DNA of 61,264 bases from Bacteroidaceae bacterium (GTDB lineage: Bacteria > Bacteroidota > Bacteroidia > Bacteroidales > Bacteroidaceae): contig BLLV01000215.1 in NCBI GenBank assembly GCA_011959205.1, positions 1-61,264 of the forward strand, written 5' to 3'. Position 1 is the first letter of the stretch; each line of letters opens with the position of its first letter. The notes under the pieces are model-generated. The model saw only the letters and a program-made list of their open reading frames with translations. It had not been told where the DNA came from and ran no database searches. A program made the translations under genes and the position numbers. Below are positions 1 to 7,939 of the stretch, in pieces.

Positions 1-374
1 CTTTGTGAACTTTTATCAATGAAATATTTTTAATGCGTCTGCCCTGCTAGGTGAAACACCAGATATTTTCGCCCTCTTTGCAAGGATTCTAACGGACTCT
101 CATTCTGCATCATGGCACTTTCCGACGAACCCCCTCCGGCTGGAAAAACGGATAAACCGTTTGGAGGGGATAGAGGAGGATTCGTCACCACATATTATTG
201 ATTTACAAGCATATATAGTGACAAAACAAAAAAGGTTTGCCATGTAGAAATATATCCGATTCCAATTTATTAATAAAGATACATAATATGCACTGTGTCG
301 GTCGTTGACGGCGACCATGCTTTTCAGTGAGTCGCCAAAACGGTTCTCGAGGACTTACATAGCCGCCCGACTCA
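1..374. other. stretch without a recognisable gene
   Basis: No open frame here resembles a known family. It lies directly after the point where the IS66 transposase fragment at 375-704 (minus strand) loses its frame, so it is probably degenerate insertion-sequence DNA or unrelated flanking sequence. A 72-codon frame at 100-318 on the minus strand has no recognisable motif and I do not call it a gene. Confidence 0.5.
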
Positions 375-704
375 TCAAAACCGACTACTCCTGTCCGACT
401 TTTTTCTTAGAGATCTGGTTCGGCGTTCGGCCTCTGATTTTATGGGCTCTTTAGATGATGGCGTGCTGCTGTTACCGGAGTCCTTCGGTGGCTTCTCATA
501 TTTCTCCAGACGTTTGCGCAACTTCTGGTTTTCTTTCAGCAGCCTGTTGACATTGCGATTAAGCGAGCATATTTCAGAGTGCTGGGAATCGATGGTCCTT
601 TGCATCAATTCTAGCTGGGAAGTAAGGCTGCGAAGGGCTGTCGCTATGTCGTTAACCCGCTGTTTCACAAATACAAAGATAGCGATTTTATCTGACATAC
701 GCAA
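375..704 (-). pseudogene. IS66-family transposase (TnpC), N-terminal fragment
   Basis: About 109 residues remain of a protein that is normally around 500. Residues 10-70 form a leucine-rich coiled coil of the kind that opens IS66 TnpC proteins, followed by the motif KPPKDSGNSSTPSSKEP and a basic tail (RSLRKKSDR), which in intact copies leads into the zinc-finger and DDE domains. Here the frame stops at 375 and no continuation is visible in 1-374. The start could be codon 1 (704) or the Met at 698. This is a dead copy. It is not simply the missing half of the element at 28.6-29.4 kb, which retains different parts of the transposon. Confidence 0.8.
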
Positions 705-977
705 AATAAGATTGCCACTAATTGTATGGTAATCAGATAATTATCCCAAGATAATTATCACGTACTCTCGTTTACACGATTCACTGAACAGTTACAAGCA
801 ATCTTCGTGTTTGCCATAAAGAAGTAAAACAAAATCATCATTAAAAAAGAGCAACGGATGAGTTAAGAATGAATATTAATAAAACCTTGCCAAACTCTAT
901 TTTGGGCTATGACAAGGTTCTTTTCTAAACTAGTACAATACTATCTTTGCTTTTTGCCGTTTTTCATAAATTATGAA

Positions 978-1346
978 TCAAACTATCTCTTTCCCAAAGG
1001 GAGTAAGTGCCAAACCAGCCAACTTAAAATGTTGGAAACCAAAGGGAATACCTATAATAGTAATGCAAAGCAACACTCCAAATGCCAAATGTGAAAGACT
1101 GATCCATATTCCCCCTACCAATATCCAGATGATATTCATCAACACACTGAGACACCCACCATCATCAGGACAACTGCGTATCTGACGCCCAAAAGGACAG
1201 AAAGCCAGAAGTGCCAGTTTCAATGTCTGAAAGCCGAACGGAATGCCCACAATGGTCACCATCAGCAACAAGCTAGCTATGATATACTCCACACAGGTGA
1301 CAAAGCCACCCAAAATAATCCACAGAATGTTCATTAATAAATTCAT
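978..1346 (-). CDS. yccF: YccF-family inner membrane protein
   Basis: This is a 122-residue, very hydrophobic protein made of two related halves (about residues 1-60 and 65-122). Each half has a membrane segment followed by a short loop with the repeated signature GIPFGFQ and a PFG motif, which is the YccF (DUF307) repeat. The family sits in the inner membrane and its biochemical role is unknown. It lies 18 bp downstream of the permease at 1365-2624 on the same strand, so it is probably the last gene of that transcript, which starts at the sigma-54-type promoter near 3.98 kb. E. coli YccF is a little longer, so this is a compact version. Confidence 0.85.
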   Translation of the reverse strand: MNLLMNILWIILGGFVTCVEYIIASLLLMVTIVGIPFGFQTLKLALLAFCPFGRQIRSCPDDGGCLSVLMNIIWILVGGIWISLSHLAFGVLLCITIIGIPFGFQHFKLAGLALTPFGKEIV

Positions 1347-1364
1347 GGCAACAAATATAAGAAT

Positions 1365-2624
1365 TTATTCGTCTTTCAAGGCTGTTACAGGCGAAATTTT
1401 ACTAATATTATGAGCTGGTATCCACACACCAATCCAAGTAACAACAAGCATAATGACATACACTATGCCCGAAACGACCAAAAAATGAGTCCAAAACTGA
1501 TGGGTGATGTAACGCGAATCGTCACTGGGAGCCATACCTGCCAGCACATAAAATCCTTCTCTTACTATCCACTGAAAATAAATAAGACAGCCCATTATAA
1601 CCGAAAACGTGGTCAATACAGAAGCCTCGGACAAAAGCATCAGACGAATTTTCCATGCAGATGCACCGTATGACAAACGTACCCCCATCTCTTCACGTCG
1701 AGTACGGGTGCTCAACCAGAATGTGCCACTTATGCCCAGAAATAGGTTGACCAAGAAGAAATAACACAATGCCTTTTTGATACGGATCTCGCTGGTAGCT
1801 CCTTCCTTTAGGTCACTTTGCTCGCTGACTTTATGAAATGGCTCTATCTTGCTGACAAAGAAACGCCCCACAACAAGATGTTCCTCCATCCAAGGAATAA
1901 ATTCCTCTATAAAACGACTCTCGGATACTCCCGGACGGGTACGGGCAAACAGAGTGGTTCCGGACTCCAATACCCAATGGGGCACTGTGTCCTGCCAAGC
2001 TATAAAACGGAGATAAAAAGGCTGCATACAGTTTTTCATCTTGACGGGCTGTGCTACTGCTGCAACCCTAACGGCTGTATTGCTGCCTGCATATACCTCT
2101 CCTCCTGTCAAATCCTTGCCGGGAGAAAGACAATCAGCCGCATCCGAAGTCAGCACTATGTCGTTCGACAGATAGGTAGTGTTCTCTAATGTTTCCCAAG
2201 TACCATCCTTTACCGAGCGAATACGCCAAGTTTTAAAGAAATCAGTGTGTGGCACAAAATACATAAACGCTACCCTCACACTCATAGTATCCCGGCTCAA
2301 GTTATTGAAACTATTTCCCCTTGCACAAGGATAATTCCCATTAACCAGATAAGTGGCAGACTCTATTTGCGCATGACTGCGCAAGCGTTCCAGTAATTGA
2401 AAAAAATCAGCCTGCTTGCCTTGTTCTTTTGAAGGAACGGTAGACAACTGAAGCCGGTAAAGTCCTTCTGATTCATATCCATCGGGAATAGACCGATTGT
2501 AATAGATAACAAACAACGGATCAACCACCATCCAACATACTACAGCAATCACTATTAGTTCAAGCATGATCCACCCGTTCCGCTTACGCGTATTCCAAAG
2601 ATTTCTAAAAATATGACGCAACAT
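1365..2624 (-). CDS. MacB/FtsX-type ABC transporter permease, 'B' partner
   Basis: A 419-residue membrane protein with one N-terminal membrane helix (about 20-42), a large periplasmic MacB-like domain and three C-terminal helices in an FtsX-type domain. The segment before helix 2 reads TFWLSTRTRREEMGVRLSYGAS, matching the cytoplasmic signature of this class in the six permeases at 46-54 kb, and it ends ALKDE like them (ALHNE, ALHEE, ALHDE). It follows the permease at 2637-3938 by 12 bp and the two look like a heteromeric pair. No ATPase gene is adjacent, so it must borrow one, most likely the protein encoded at 54221-54892. Transport substrate cannot be told from sequence. Confidence 0.85.
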   Translation of the reverse strand: MLRHIFRNLWNTRKRNGWIMLELIVIAVVCWMVVDPLFVIYYNRSIPDGYESEGLYRLQLSTVPSKEQGKQADFFQLLERLRSHAQIESATYLVNGNYPCARGNSFNNLSRDTMSVRVAFMYFVPHTDFFKTWRIRSVKDGTWETLENTTYLSNDIVLTSDAADCLSPGKDLTGGEVYAGSNTAVRVAAVAQPVKMKNCMQPFYLRFIAWQDTVPHWVLESGTTLFARTRPGVSESRFIEEFIPWMEEHLVVGRFFVSKIEPFHKVSEQSDLKEGATSEIRIKKALCYFFLVNLFLGISGTFWLSTRTRREEMGVRLSYGASAWKIRLMLLSEASVLTTFSVIMGCLIYFQWIVREGFYVLAGMAPSDDSRYITHQFWTHFLVVSGIVYVIMLVVTWIGVWIPAHNISKISPVTALKDE

Positions 2625-2636
2625 AAGTACCTACTT

Positions 2637-3938
2637 TTATTTATTTATAACATAGACAATATCTTTTCTCAATGCCAAACAGGCCGGAACAACCGCTGAC
2701 AACAAATTAACAATCACACAAATCAAGAATGCACCCAAAAATAAAGAGGGATTCAAAAGCATTTGTGGAGTAATGCTCATTTCCACCCCATCGGGCATGG
2801 CCTTCACATTGTTGTCAAGCAAAGTAAGTAGCCAATTTTTGGAAAAAAGTACCATGATATACGTAACAAACAATCCCAACAATCCTCCCATAACAGTCAA
2901 AACCAAATTCTCCCAAATTATCTGTGAGAATAACACCCAGGAAGTAGCACCAAATGCTTTCCTTACTCCTATCTCAGGCAAACGTTTCTCTATACGACTG
3001 GATATCATACCTGACAAATTAAGTGCAGGAACCAGCAACAGCATCAACAAAATCCACCCTATCTGTCGGCTAATCTTCATAAAATCCAGATCAGTCATAT
3101 CGTCCACCTTAAACAGATTCTTCCAATAAGCATAAGGCTGACCATGCCATAACAACTGATATCCATCATGTGAAACAGCATTGAATTTGCGGGTAAAATC
3201 ATCTACCTGAACCTTAATAGCTTCAAAATCATCCGTCAAACGAGCTAATACCACCACTTGGTAACCTCCAATAGCCCCTATATAGTTACCTTTGTCATAG
3301 TTAGGAACACAAGTATAAGGTATCCATATCTGGGCATAGCTCAGTTCAGTAGCATAGCTGGGCGTCTTTACCACTCCACATATTTTATACTCTAAAAAAT
3401 CGAGTGTGATATATTTTCCCACCACTTTCGACGAGTGGAATACACGCTGTGCAAGTTCTTCCGACACAACGGCTTTCCGGATGCCGCTGGCAAAATCAGA
3501 ATCGGTAAATGGTGTCCCGTCTACAAACCGAAAGTCAAAGACCTTCCAAAAAGCCACATCCACTGCTTTTGGGAAGGTTGGAATACGGTGTTTACTATCC
3601 GGCATTTTTACATACCCTTCTCCCGTTAGCCCAACACCAATAGCCGAAACCGCTTCCACCTTTTCCAACCCATAAAAACAATCTTTAACCAAATTATAAC
3701 TTATCGAACCAGTGCTATTAGACCCGGGATCATCTATATTCTGCATATGAACCGATGAAGCGACCATCATTCGCGAACGATTCGCTTCAGGATAAATGCC
3801 AGCCACCTTTATATAATATATAACGGCCAACAACATCACCATAGATATAGCCAATCCGGTACCTACGATATAAAAACCACTAAACAATAAATTCTGTTTG
3901 ATTAGATTTAAAGCTTGAATAAAGTATTTTTTTATCAT
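2637..3938 (-). CDS. MacB/FtsX-type ABC transporter permease, 'A' partner
   Basis: A 433-residue permease opening with MIKKYFIQALNLIKQN, the hallmark N-terminus of the first member of each permease pair in this window. A helix at about 17-40 is followed by a periplasmic domain with the MacB-like EANRSRM and IPTFPKAVD-type segments, then three helices (about 293-313, 345-370, 400-420) around the motif LPEIGVRKAFGAT. It is the first gene of a probable transcript with the permease at 1365-2624 and yccF. Upstream at 3971-3986 is a -24/-12 type promoter and at 4031-4046 a palindrome shared with the efflux locus at 46-56 kb, so I infer control by the same sigma-54 activator. Confidence 0.87.
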   Translation of the reverse strand: MIKKYFIQALNLIKQNLLFSGFYIVGTGLAISMVMLLAVIYYIKVAGIYPEANRSRMMVASSVHMQNIDDPGSNSTGSISYNLVKDCFYGLEKVEAVSAIGVGLTGEGYVKMPDSKHRIPTFPKAVDVAFWKVFDFRFVDGTPFTDSDFASGIRKAVVSEELAQRVFHSSKVVGKYITLDFLEYKICGVVKTPSYATELSYAQIWIPYTCVPNYDKGNYIGAIGGYQVVVLARLTDDFEAIKVQVDDFTRKFNAVSHDGYQLLWHGQPYAYWKNLFKVDDMTDLDFMKISRQIGWILLMLLLVPALNLSGMISSRIEKRLPEIGVRKAFGATSWVLFSQIIWENLVLTVMGGLLGLFVTYIMVLFSKNWLLTLLDNNVKAMPDGVEMSITPQMLLNPSLFLGAFLICVIVNLLSAVVPACLALRKDIVYVINK

Positions 3939-3970
3939 ACATCTATCATATTTATTATTTCCTCAATAAA

Positions 3971-3986
3971 TACAAAATATATGCCA
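3971..3986 (-). promoter_or_regulatory. sigma-54 (-24/-12) promoter of the permease pair
   Basis: On the minus strand the site reads TGGCATA-TATT-TTGTA, against the consensus TGGCAYR-N4-TTGCW; the only deviation is T for C in the -12 box. It lies 33 bp upstream of the permease start at 3938. Two better matches occur upstream of the TolC-like and MacA-like genes, each with the same upstream palindrome, which raises confidence in this weaker one. Confidence 0.7.
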
Positions 3987-4030
3987 AAACACTATTCAAC
4001 TGGTTATCAAACCAATAACAAGCACCTAAC

Positions 4031-4046
4031 TGTCCGATAACGGACA
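4031..4046. promoter_or_regulatory. palindromic activator site (UAS), copy 1
   Basis: TGTCCGATAACGGACA is an inverted repeat with 6-bp arms TGTCCG/CGGACA. Its centre is 52.5 bp upstream of the outer edge of the -24 box, against 53.5 bp for both related sites at 46.4 and 56.7 kb. That places it near -79, a usual position for sites bound by NtrC-type activators. It also lies just past the stop of the GH25 gene, but it has no T-run and the stem is too short for a good terminator. Confidence 0.7.
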
Positions 4047-4068
4047 ACTCACTATAAAAACGAACAAA

Positions 4069-4935
4069 TTATTCTTGTAGAGTCATAGAGCGAAGTTCAT
4101 CCAAAGAACCGTTGAAGACATTCAAATCCACCTTTTCACCGATTCCCGGCAACGTACCTACATCCGTGTGCTGCCAGAATTTCCAACTGCCTTGATATTT
4201 CACCGAATCCACATAATAGTGAGCTATCCAATAAGGATAAGAATTGAAGACTGAATCATTCAGATAGCGGGTCTTGAATTTGTAAGAAGTATAAAGAATA
4301 GGTTTCACTTTGTAGTGCTGCTCTATTTTGTCGAGCCACAATTTAAGGTCACGACGAAGCTGATTTTCATCCTTACTCCTTTTCTCAATATCGAGTACGG
4401 GAGGAAGGTCGCCCGAATCCAGCTTTACGGATTTGATAAAGAAATCGGCCTGACGGATGGGATCTGTTTTCGGATTATAGAAATGATAAGCCCCACGAAT
4501 AAAGCCATGCGTTTTCGCCGAGTCAAAATTGGAGATAAAAGCCCTATCTCCATAATCTCCTCCTTCCGAAGCCTTCATAAAGACAAAATGAACAGGAAAT
4601 TTCCCTTGCCGGGTTTGAGCCAACATTTTCCAGTCTATATTTCCCTGATAATGGGAAATATCAATACCATGCACATCATAACCTGACGGCATACACACTC
4701 CGTATGCCTTGAAGCCATAGCAAGGCTTCCAACGGTAAGAATAAGGACGGATAAAGAAATAATAGAAAGCAATGAGAAACAAACAAGCAACGAGTCCCAC
4801 AACGATATACCAACCCCATGACGGCATCTCTCTTTGCGGCTTGTTTTTCACTTTCCGCTGTGTAATCCGGCGAACAGGTTTTGCAACTCTCTTTTTTTTA
4901 GTCGAAGCAGGACGTATGTTCTTTGCTTTTACCAT
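4069..4935 (-). CDS. glycoside hydrolase family 25 lysozyme-like muramidase, membrane anchored
   Basis: A 288-residue protein with a basic N-terminus (about 1-40, many Lys/Arg), one membrane helix (about 42-66) and a GH25 domain (about 85-280). Visible GH25 features are HGIDISHYQGNIDW at the start of the barrel, FVFMKASEG, GAYHFYNP, the PPVLDIE strand carrying acidic catalytic residues, ILYTSYKF and WIAHYYV. Family members cleave the N-acetylmuramic acid to N-acetylglucosamine bond of peptidoglycan; with a single N-terminal anchor the domain should face the periplasm. It is transcribed alone, downstream of pfp, separated from it by a terminator hairpin at 4982-5023. Confidence 0.9.
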   Translation of the reverse strand: MVKAKNIRPASTKKKRVAKPVRRITQRKVKNKPQREMPSWGWYIVVGLVACLFLIAFYYFFIRPYSYRWKPCYGFKAYGVCMPSGYDVHGIDISHYQGNIDWKMLAQTRQGKFPVHFVFMKASEGGDYGDRAFISNFDSAKTHGFIRGAYHFYNPKTDPIRQADFFIKSVKLDSGDLPPVLDIEKRSKDENQLRRDLKLWLDKIEQHYKVKPILYTSYKFKTRYLNDSVFNSYPYWIAHYYVDSVKYQGSWKFWQHTDVGTLPGIGEKVDLNVFNGSLDELRSMTLQE

Positions 4936-4981
4936 TCTGTTTTATTAGCCTTATTATCGCTCTTACCCATTTTTGCAATAA

Positions 4982-5023
4982 AACCCATCGGGAGAATGGT
5001 TTCACAATCAGCCCCGATGGGTT
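4982..5023 (-). terminator. intrinsic terminator after pfp
   Basis: Arms AACCCATCGGG (4982-4992) and CCCGATGGGTT (5013-5023) form an 11-bp stem with a 20-nt loop. Read on the minus strand the stem is followed by TTTTATTG. It sits 34 bp past the pfp stop and before the GH25 gene, so it probably ends the pfp transcript. Confidence 0.75.
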
Positions 5024-5056
5024 CTCTTTATGCCTTATTAAGAATGAGAAAAAAAA

Positions 5057-6700
5057 TTATCTTCCCTGTTCCAACTGTAATGTCTTGGTTGCCTGGTCAC
5101 AAACTTCCGTAGGACCAAAGTACTGGATAGGACCCGGATATACGTAATCTGTTTCAATAGCCCAACGTTCACGCTGTGCAGCGAATGCTTTGAAAGGAGC
5201 ACCGTCCAGTTTTACCAACGCTTTCTGGATAACCGGTTTCATCTCACCGTGACGACGTTCCATATTCATCATCATAGTGATAGGAACACCACCTGCAATC
5301 CATTCTTCAGCCGGAGCAGTAGTATTGCGTACAGAAGACATATAACCGGTTTTACCGTTGGCAATCAACATAGAAGCAGTGTAACCCAACGAGTAGCAAT
5401 AGTCAGCATCGAAATTAGACGGAGCAGCGCAACGTCCTTCGTAACCGAAGAAGTGATGCTGAGCAGCGAATTTACCAACATATTTGCCTTCTTCTTTCCA
5501 TTGAGCCAATTTAACAGCTACCATGTCGGACAACAGCTTTTCTGTTTCAATCAGTGAAACCTGTACGTTTCCATGCGGGTCACGATCCAAAGTAAGTTGA
5601 CGTGCAACGCCTTCGGGTAGAGAAGCATAGATTTCCGAATTTTCCTTAGAAAGTTTGGAGATGATATATTCACGTTGGTGAGATTTCTTGATCAATGCGA
5701 ACTCTGATGCGTTAGCAGCCAAGAAGTCGTTCAATTCAGCGATCAATCTCTTCATTGCGGGGATGAATTCAATCAAACCTTCAGGTATCAACACTGTACC
5801 GAAGTTATTACCTTGCGCAGCACGATCAGCCACTACCTGAGCAATATAAGTCACGACATCATCCAAAGACATGTTCTTCTCTTCTACTTCTTCTGAAACG
5901 ATGCATACGTTAGGTTGAACCTGCAAAGCACATTCCAAAGCAATATGAGAAGCCGAGCGCCCCATCAGTTTGATAAAGTGCCAGTATTTACGAGCCGAGT
6001 TACAGTCACGCTGAATATTACCGATTACTTCAGAGTAAGTCTTACAAGCAGTATCAAAACCGAAAGAAGTTTCAATCATCTCATTCTTCAAGTCACCGTC
6101 AATAGTCTTTGGACAACCGATTACCTGAACACCACAGTTCTTTGCAGCATAGTATTCAGCCAATACACAAGCGTTAGTGTTTGAGTCGTCACCACCTATG
6201 ATCACCAGTGCCTTAATGTCTAATTCTTTAATGATCTCCAGACCTTTATCAAACTGTTCTTCCTTTTCCAGTTTGGTACGTCCCGAACCAATGATATCAA
6301 AACCACCGGTATTACGGTATTCATCAATAATGTCAGAAGTCAGTTCTATGTAATTATGATCCACCAAACCACCAGGTCCCAAAATGAAACCATACAATTT
6401 ACTGTCCTTATTCAATGTTTTGATACCATCGAACAAACCGGAAATAACATTATGTCCACCTGGAGCCTGTCCACCAGACAAGATGACACCTACATTGATA
6501 GCAGGCATATTAACAGCTTCGCCTTCAACGAACTGAATCAATGGCATGCCGTAGGTATTAGGGAACAAGGCTTTGATAGCTTCCTGGTCAGCAACAGACT
6601 GTGTAGGTTCACCTTCCTTTACTTTTACCGCGCCTTTCAACGCTTTAGGAAGTTTGGGCTGATAAGCAGCTCTGGCAATTTGTAATGCACTTTTAGTCAT
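5057..6700 (-). CDS. pfp: diphosphate--fructose-6-phosphate 1-phosphotransferase (PPi-dependent PFK)
   Basis: A 547-residue cytoplasmic enzyme that phosphorylates fructose 6-phosphate with pyrophosphate, a reversible glycolytic step. Length fits the long clade of PPi-type enzymes. The motif GGDDSNTNA (GGDD at 169-172) has Asp where ATP-dependent enzymes have Gly, and PKTIDGDL (197-204) holds the catalytic TIDGD; both indicate pyrophosphate specificity. GPGGLVDH (109-116) and the [10 protein letters not shown] phosphate loop near 75-84 are also typical. It is monocistronic, starting 150 bp from the divergent gene at 6851 and ending at the hairpin at 4982-5023. PPi-PFK is common in Bacteroidales. 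Confidence 0.95.
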   Translation of the reverse strand: MTKSALQIARAAYQPKLPKALKGAVKVKEGEPTQSVADQEAIKALFPNTYGMPLIQFVEGEAVNMPAINVGVILSGGQAPGGHNVISGLFDGIKTLNKDSKLYGFILGPGGLVDHNYIELTSDIIDEYRNTGGFDIIGSGRTKLEKEEQFDKGLEIIKELDIKALVIIGGDDSNTNACVLAEYYAAKNCGVQVIGCPKTIDGDLKNEMIETSFGFDTACKTYSEVIGNIQRDCNSARKYWHFIKLMGRSASHIALECALQVQPNVCIVSEEVEEKNMSLDDVVTYIAQVVADRAAQGNNFGTVLIPEGLIEFIPAMKRLIAELNDFLAANASEFALIKKSHQREYIISKLSKENSEIYASLPEGVARQLTLDRDPHGNVQVSLIETEKLLSDMVAVKLAQWKEEGKYVGKFAAQHHFFGYEGRCAAPSNFDADYCYSLGYTASMLIANGKTGYMSSVRNTTAPAEEWIAGGVPITMMMNMERRHGEMKPVIQKALVKLDGAPFKAFAAQRERWAIETDYVYPGPIQYFGPTEVCDQATKTLQLEQGR

Positions 6701-6850
6701 ATTCTATTATTCTATTTAAAGGTATATAATTTCATTTATAATTCACGTGCAAATTTCGCTCTTTTTTCGCAAATATGAAAACGTATCCAAATAAAAATGT
6801 TACCTTTACCGCGAATTTAGAATTATGTATTAACTTAAAACTTTACATTT

Positions 6851-7099
6851 ATGGCAAGCAGAAGAGATTTAAAGAAAAAAATAACCAATATAGCAGGTGA
6901 TTTGTTTTTAGTCAGTTTAATGGAAAATGTGAATCGTGAAGTAGTTTGCGATTCGGTACACAATGTACTCAAGCTGATCATACGCATCAGTCACACCGAA
7001 CCGGGTAACGTAAAAGGTTTCTACAAAAAACTGAATGAGGATTTAAACAAAGAAATTAAAATAGTTGCAGACGAACTGGCTAAAACGGCAAAAGCATAA
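6851..7099 (+). CDS. conserved small protein of unknown function
   Basis: An 82-residue, charged, probably all-helical soluble protein with no membrane segment or signal peptide. I do not recognise a named domain. It is the first gene of a likely two-gene transcript with the acyltransferase at 7111 (11 bp gap). Upstream, TACCTTTA at 6801-6808 resembles the Bacteroides -7 box (TAnnTTTG) with one mismatch. The frame is supported by the close spacing to the next gene and by the absence of a competing frame. Confidence 0.75.
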   Translation: MASRRDLKKKITNIAGDLFLVSLMENVNREVVCDSVHNVLKLIIRISHTEPGNVKGFYKKLNEDLNKEIKIVADELAKTAKA

Positions 7100-7110
7100 G
7101 ATTTTAGAAA

Positions 7111-7668
7111 ATGAAAAAAGCTATTTGTGGTTTTATCTACTACAAACTATTGGGGTGGAAGAGTAAAGTATCCGCCCCCGATTATGACAAATATATTATT
7201 TGCGCCGCGCCGCATACCACAAATTGGGATTTGATTATTGGCAAGTTGTTTTATGGAGCGATTGGCCGTGAAACCGGTTTCATGATGAAAAAAGACTGGT
7301 TCTTCTGGCCGCTAGGTCCCATCTTCCGTTGGATGGGAGGCATCCCTGTAGACCGTAGTCGCAAGACTTCATTGGTGGATCAGATGATCAAGATTGCCAA
7401 ATCAAGCCAAAAATTTCATCTGGCTATCACTCCAGAAGGAACACGCAAAGCCAATCCCAATTGGAAGAAAGGGTTTTATTATATTGCCCAAGGGGCGAGT
7501 ATGCCTATCCTCCTGATAGCTATCGATTATGAAAAGAAATGCATTACAGCCGAAAAGGTGATACATCCCAGCGGTGATTTGGACAAGGATATGCGTGAAA
7601 TCAAATTGTATTATAAGAATTTTAAAGGCAAATATCCTGAGAAATTCAGCATCGGAGAAATAAAATAA
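7111..7668 (+). CDS. PlsC-like 1-acyl-glycerol-phosphate acyltransferase
   Basis: A 185-residue member of the lysophosphatidic acid acyltransferase superfamily. The catalytic HX4D box is HTTNWD (about residues 35-40), the substrate-binding block is IPVDRS (about 78-83), and EGTRK (about 110-114) is the third block. Family members move an acyl group from acyl-ACP or acyl-CoA to a lysophospholipid or a related acceptor at the inner membrane. It is shorter than E. coli PlsC (245 residues) and lacks an obvious N-terminal membrane helix, resembling the small acyltransferases of Bacteroidetes whose acceptor is not established. It follows the 82-residue gene by 11 bp and ends before the hairpin at 7690-7743. 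Confidence 0.88.
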   Translation: MKKAICGFIYYKLLGWKSKVSAPDYDKYIICAAPHTTNWDLIIGKLFYGAIGRETGFMMKKDWFFWPLGPIFRWMGGIPVDRSRKTSLVDQMIKIAKSSQKFHLAITPEGTRKANPNWKKGFYYIAQGASMPILLIAIDYEKKCITAEKVIHPSGDLDKDMREIKLYYKNFKGKYPEKFSIGEIK

Positions 7669-7689
7669 ACCTTTGCCTACTAAAATTAC

Positions 7690-7743
7690 AGACGTACCAC
7701 CTATTGCATAAATGGCTTTTTTCATTGCAATTGTGGTACGTCT
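7690..7743 (+). terminator. hairpin terminator after the acyltransferase gene
   Basis: Arms AGACGTACCAC (7690-7700) and GTGGTACGTCT (7733-7743) form a perfect 11-bp stem. Inside it ATTGCA and TGCAAT can extend the pairing. Only a short T-run (TCTTTC) follows on the plus strand, so it may act as a modest terminator or an mRNA 3'-end stabiliser. Confidence 0.6.
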
Positions 7744-7904
7744 TTCATTACAATACCCCCCAAGCAACGCACCTGCATTTCCGAAACAACAACTTTTGTT
7801 ATACTTGTTTTACCACAATACTTTAACCAACAAGAAAATAAAAGCAATTCGTTTCATTTAGTTTCATTATAGATTCGTTAGTACGACCACATTGACAAAT
7901 TCCC

Positions 7905-7913
7905 TATCTTCGC
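7905..7913 (+). promoter_or_regulatory. Bacteroides-type -7 box for the amidase-like gene
   Basis: TATCTTCGC differs from the TAnnTTTGC consensus at one base and lies 26 bp upstream of the ATG at 7940. No clear TTTG -33 box is seen at the ideal distance. Confidence 0.5.
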
Positions 7914-7939
7914 ACAATAAATGAATATATTCCAGCCAT

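Noticed and set aside
442..732. 96-codon plus-strand frame
   Set aside because: It is antisense to the IS66 transposase fragment, which has a recognisable protein sequence.
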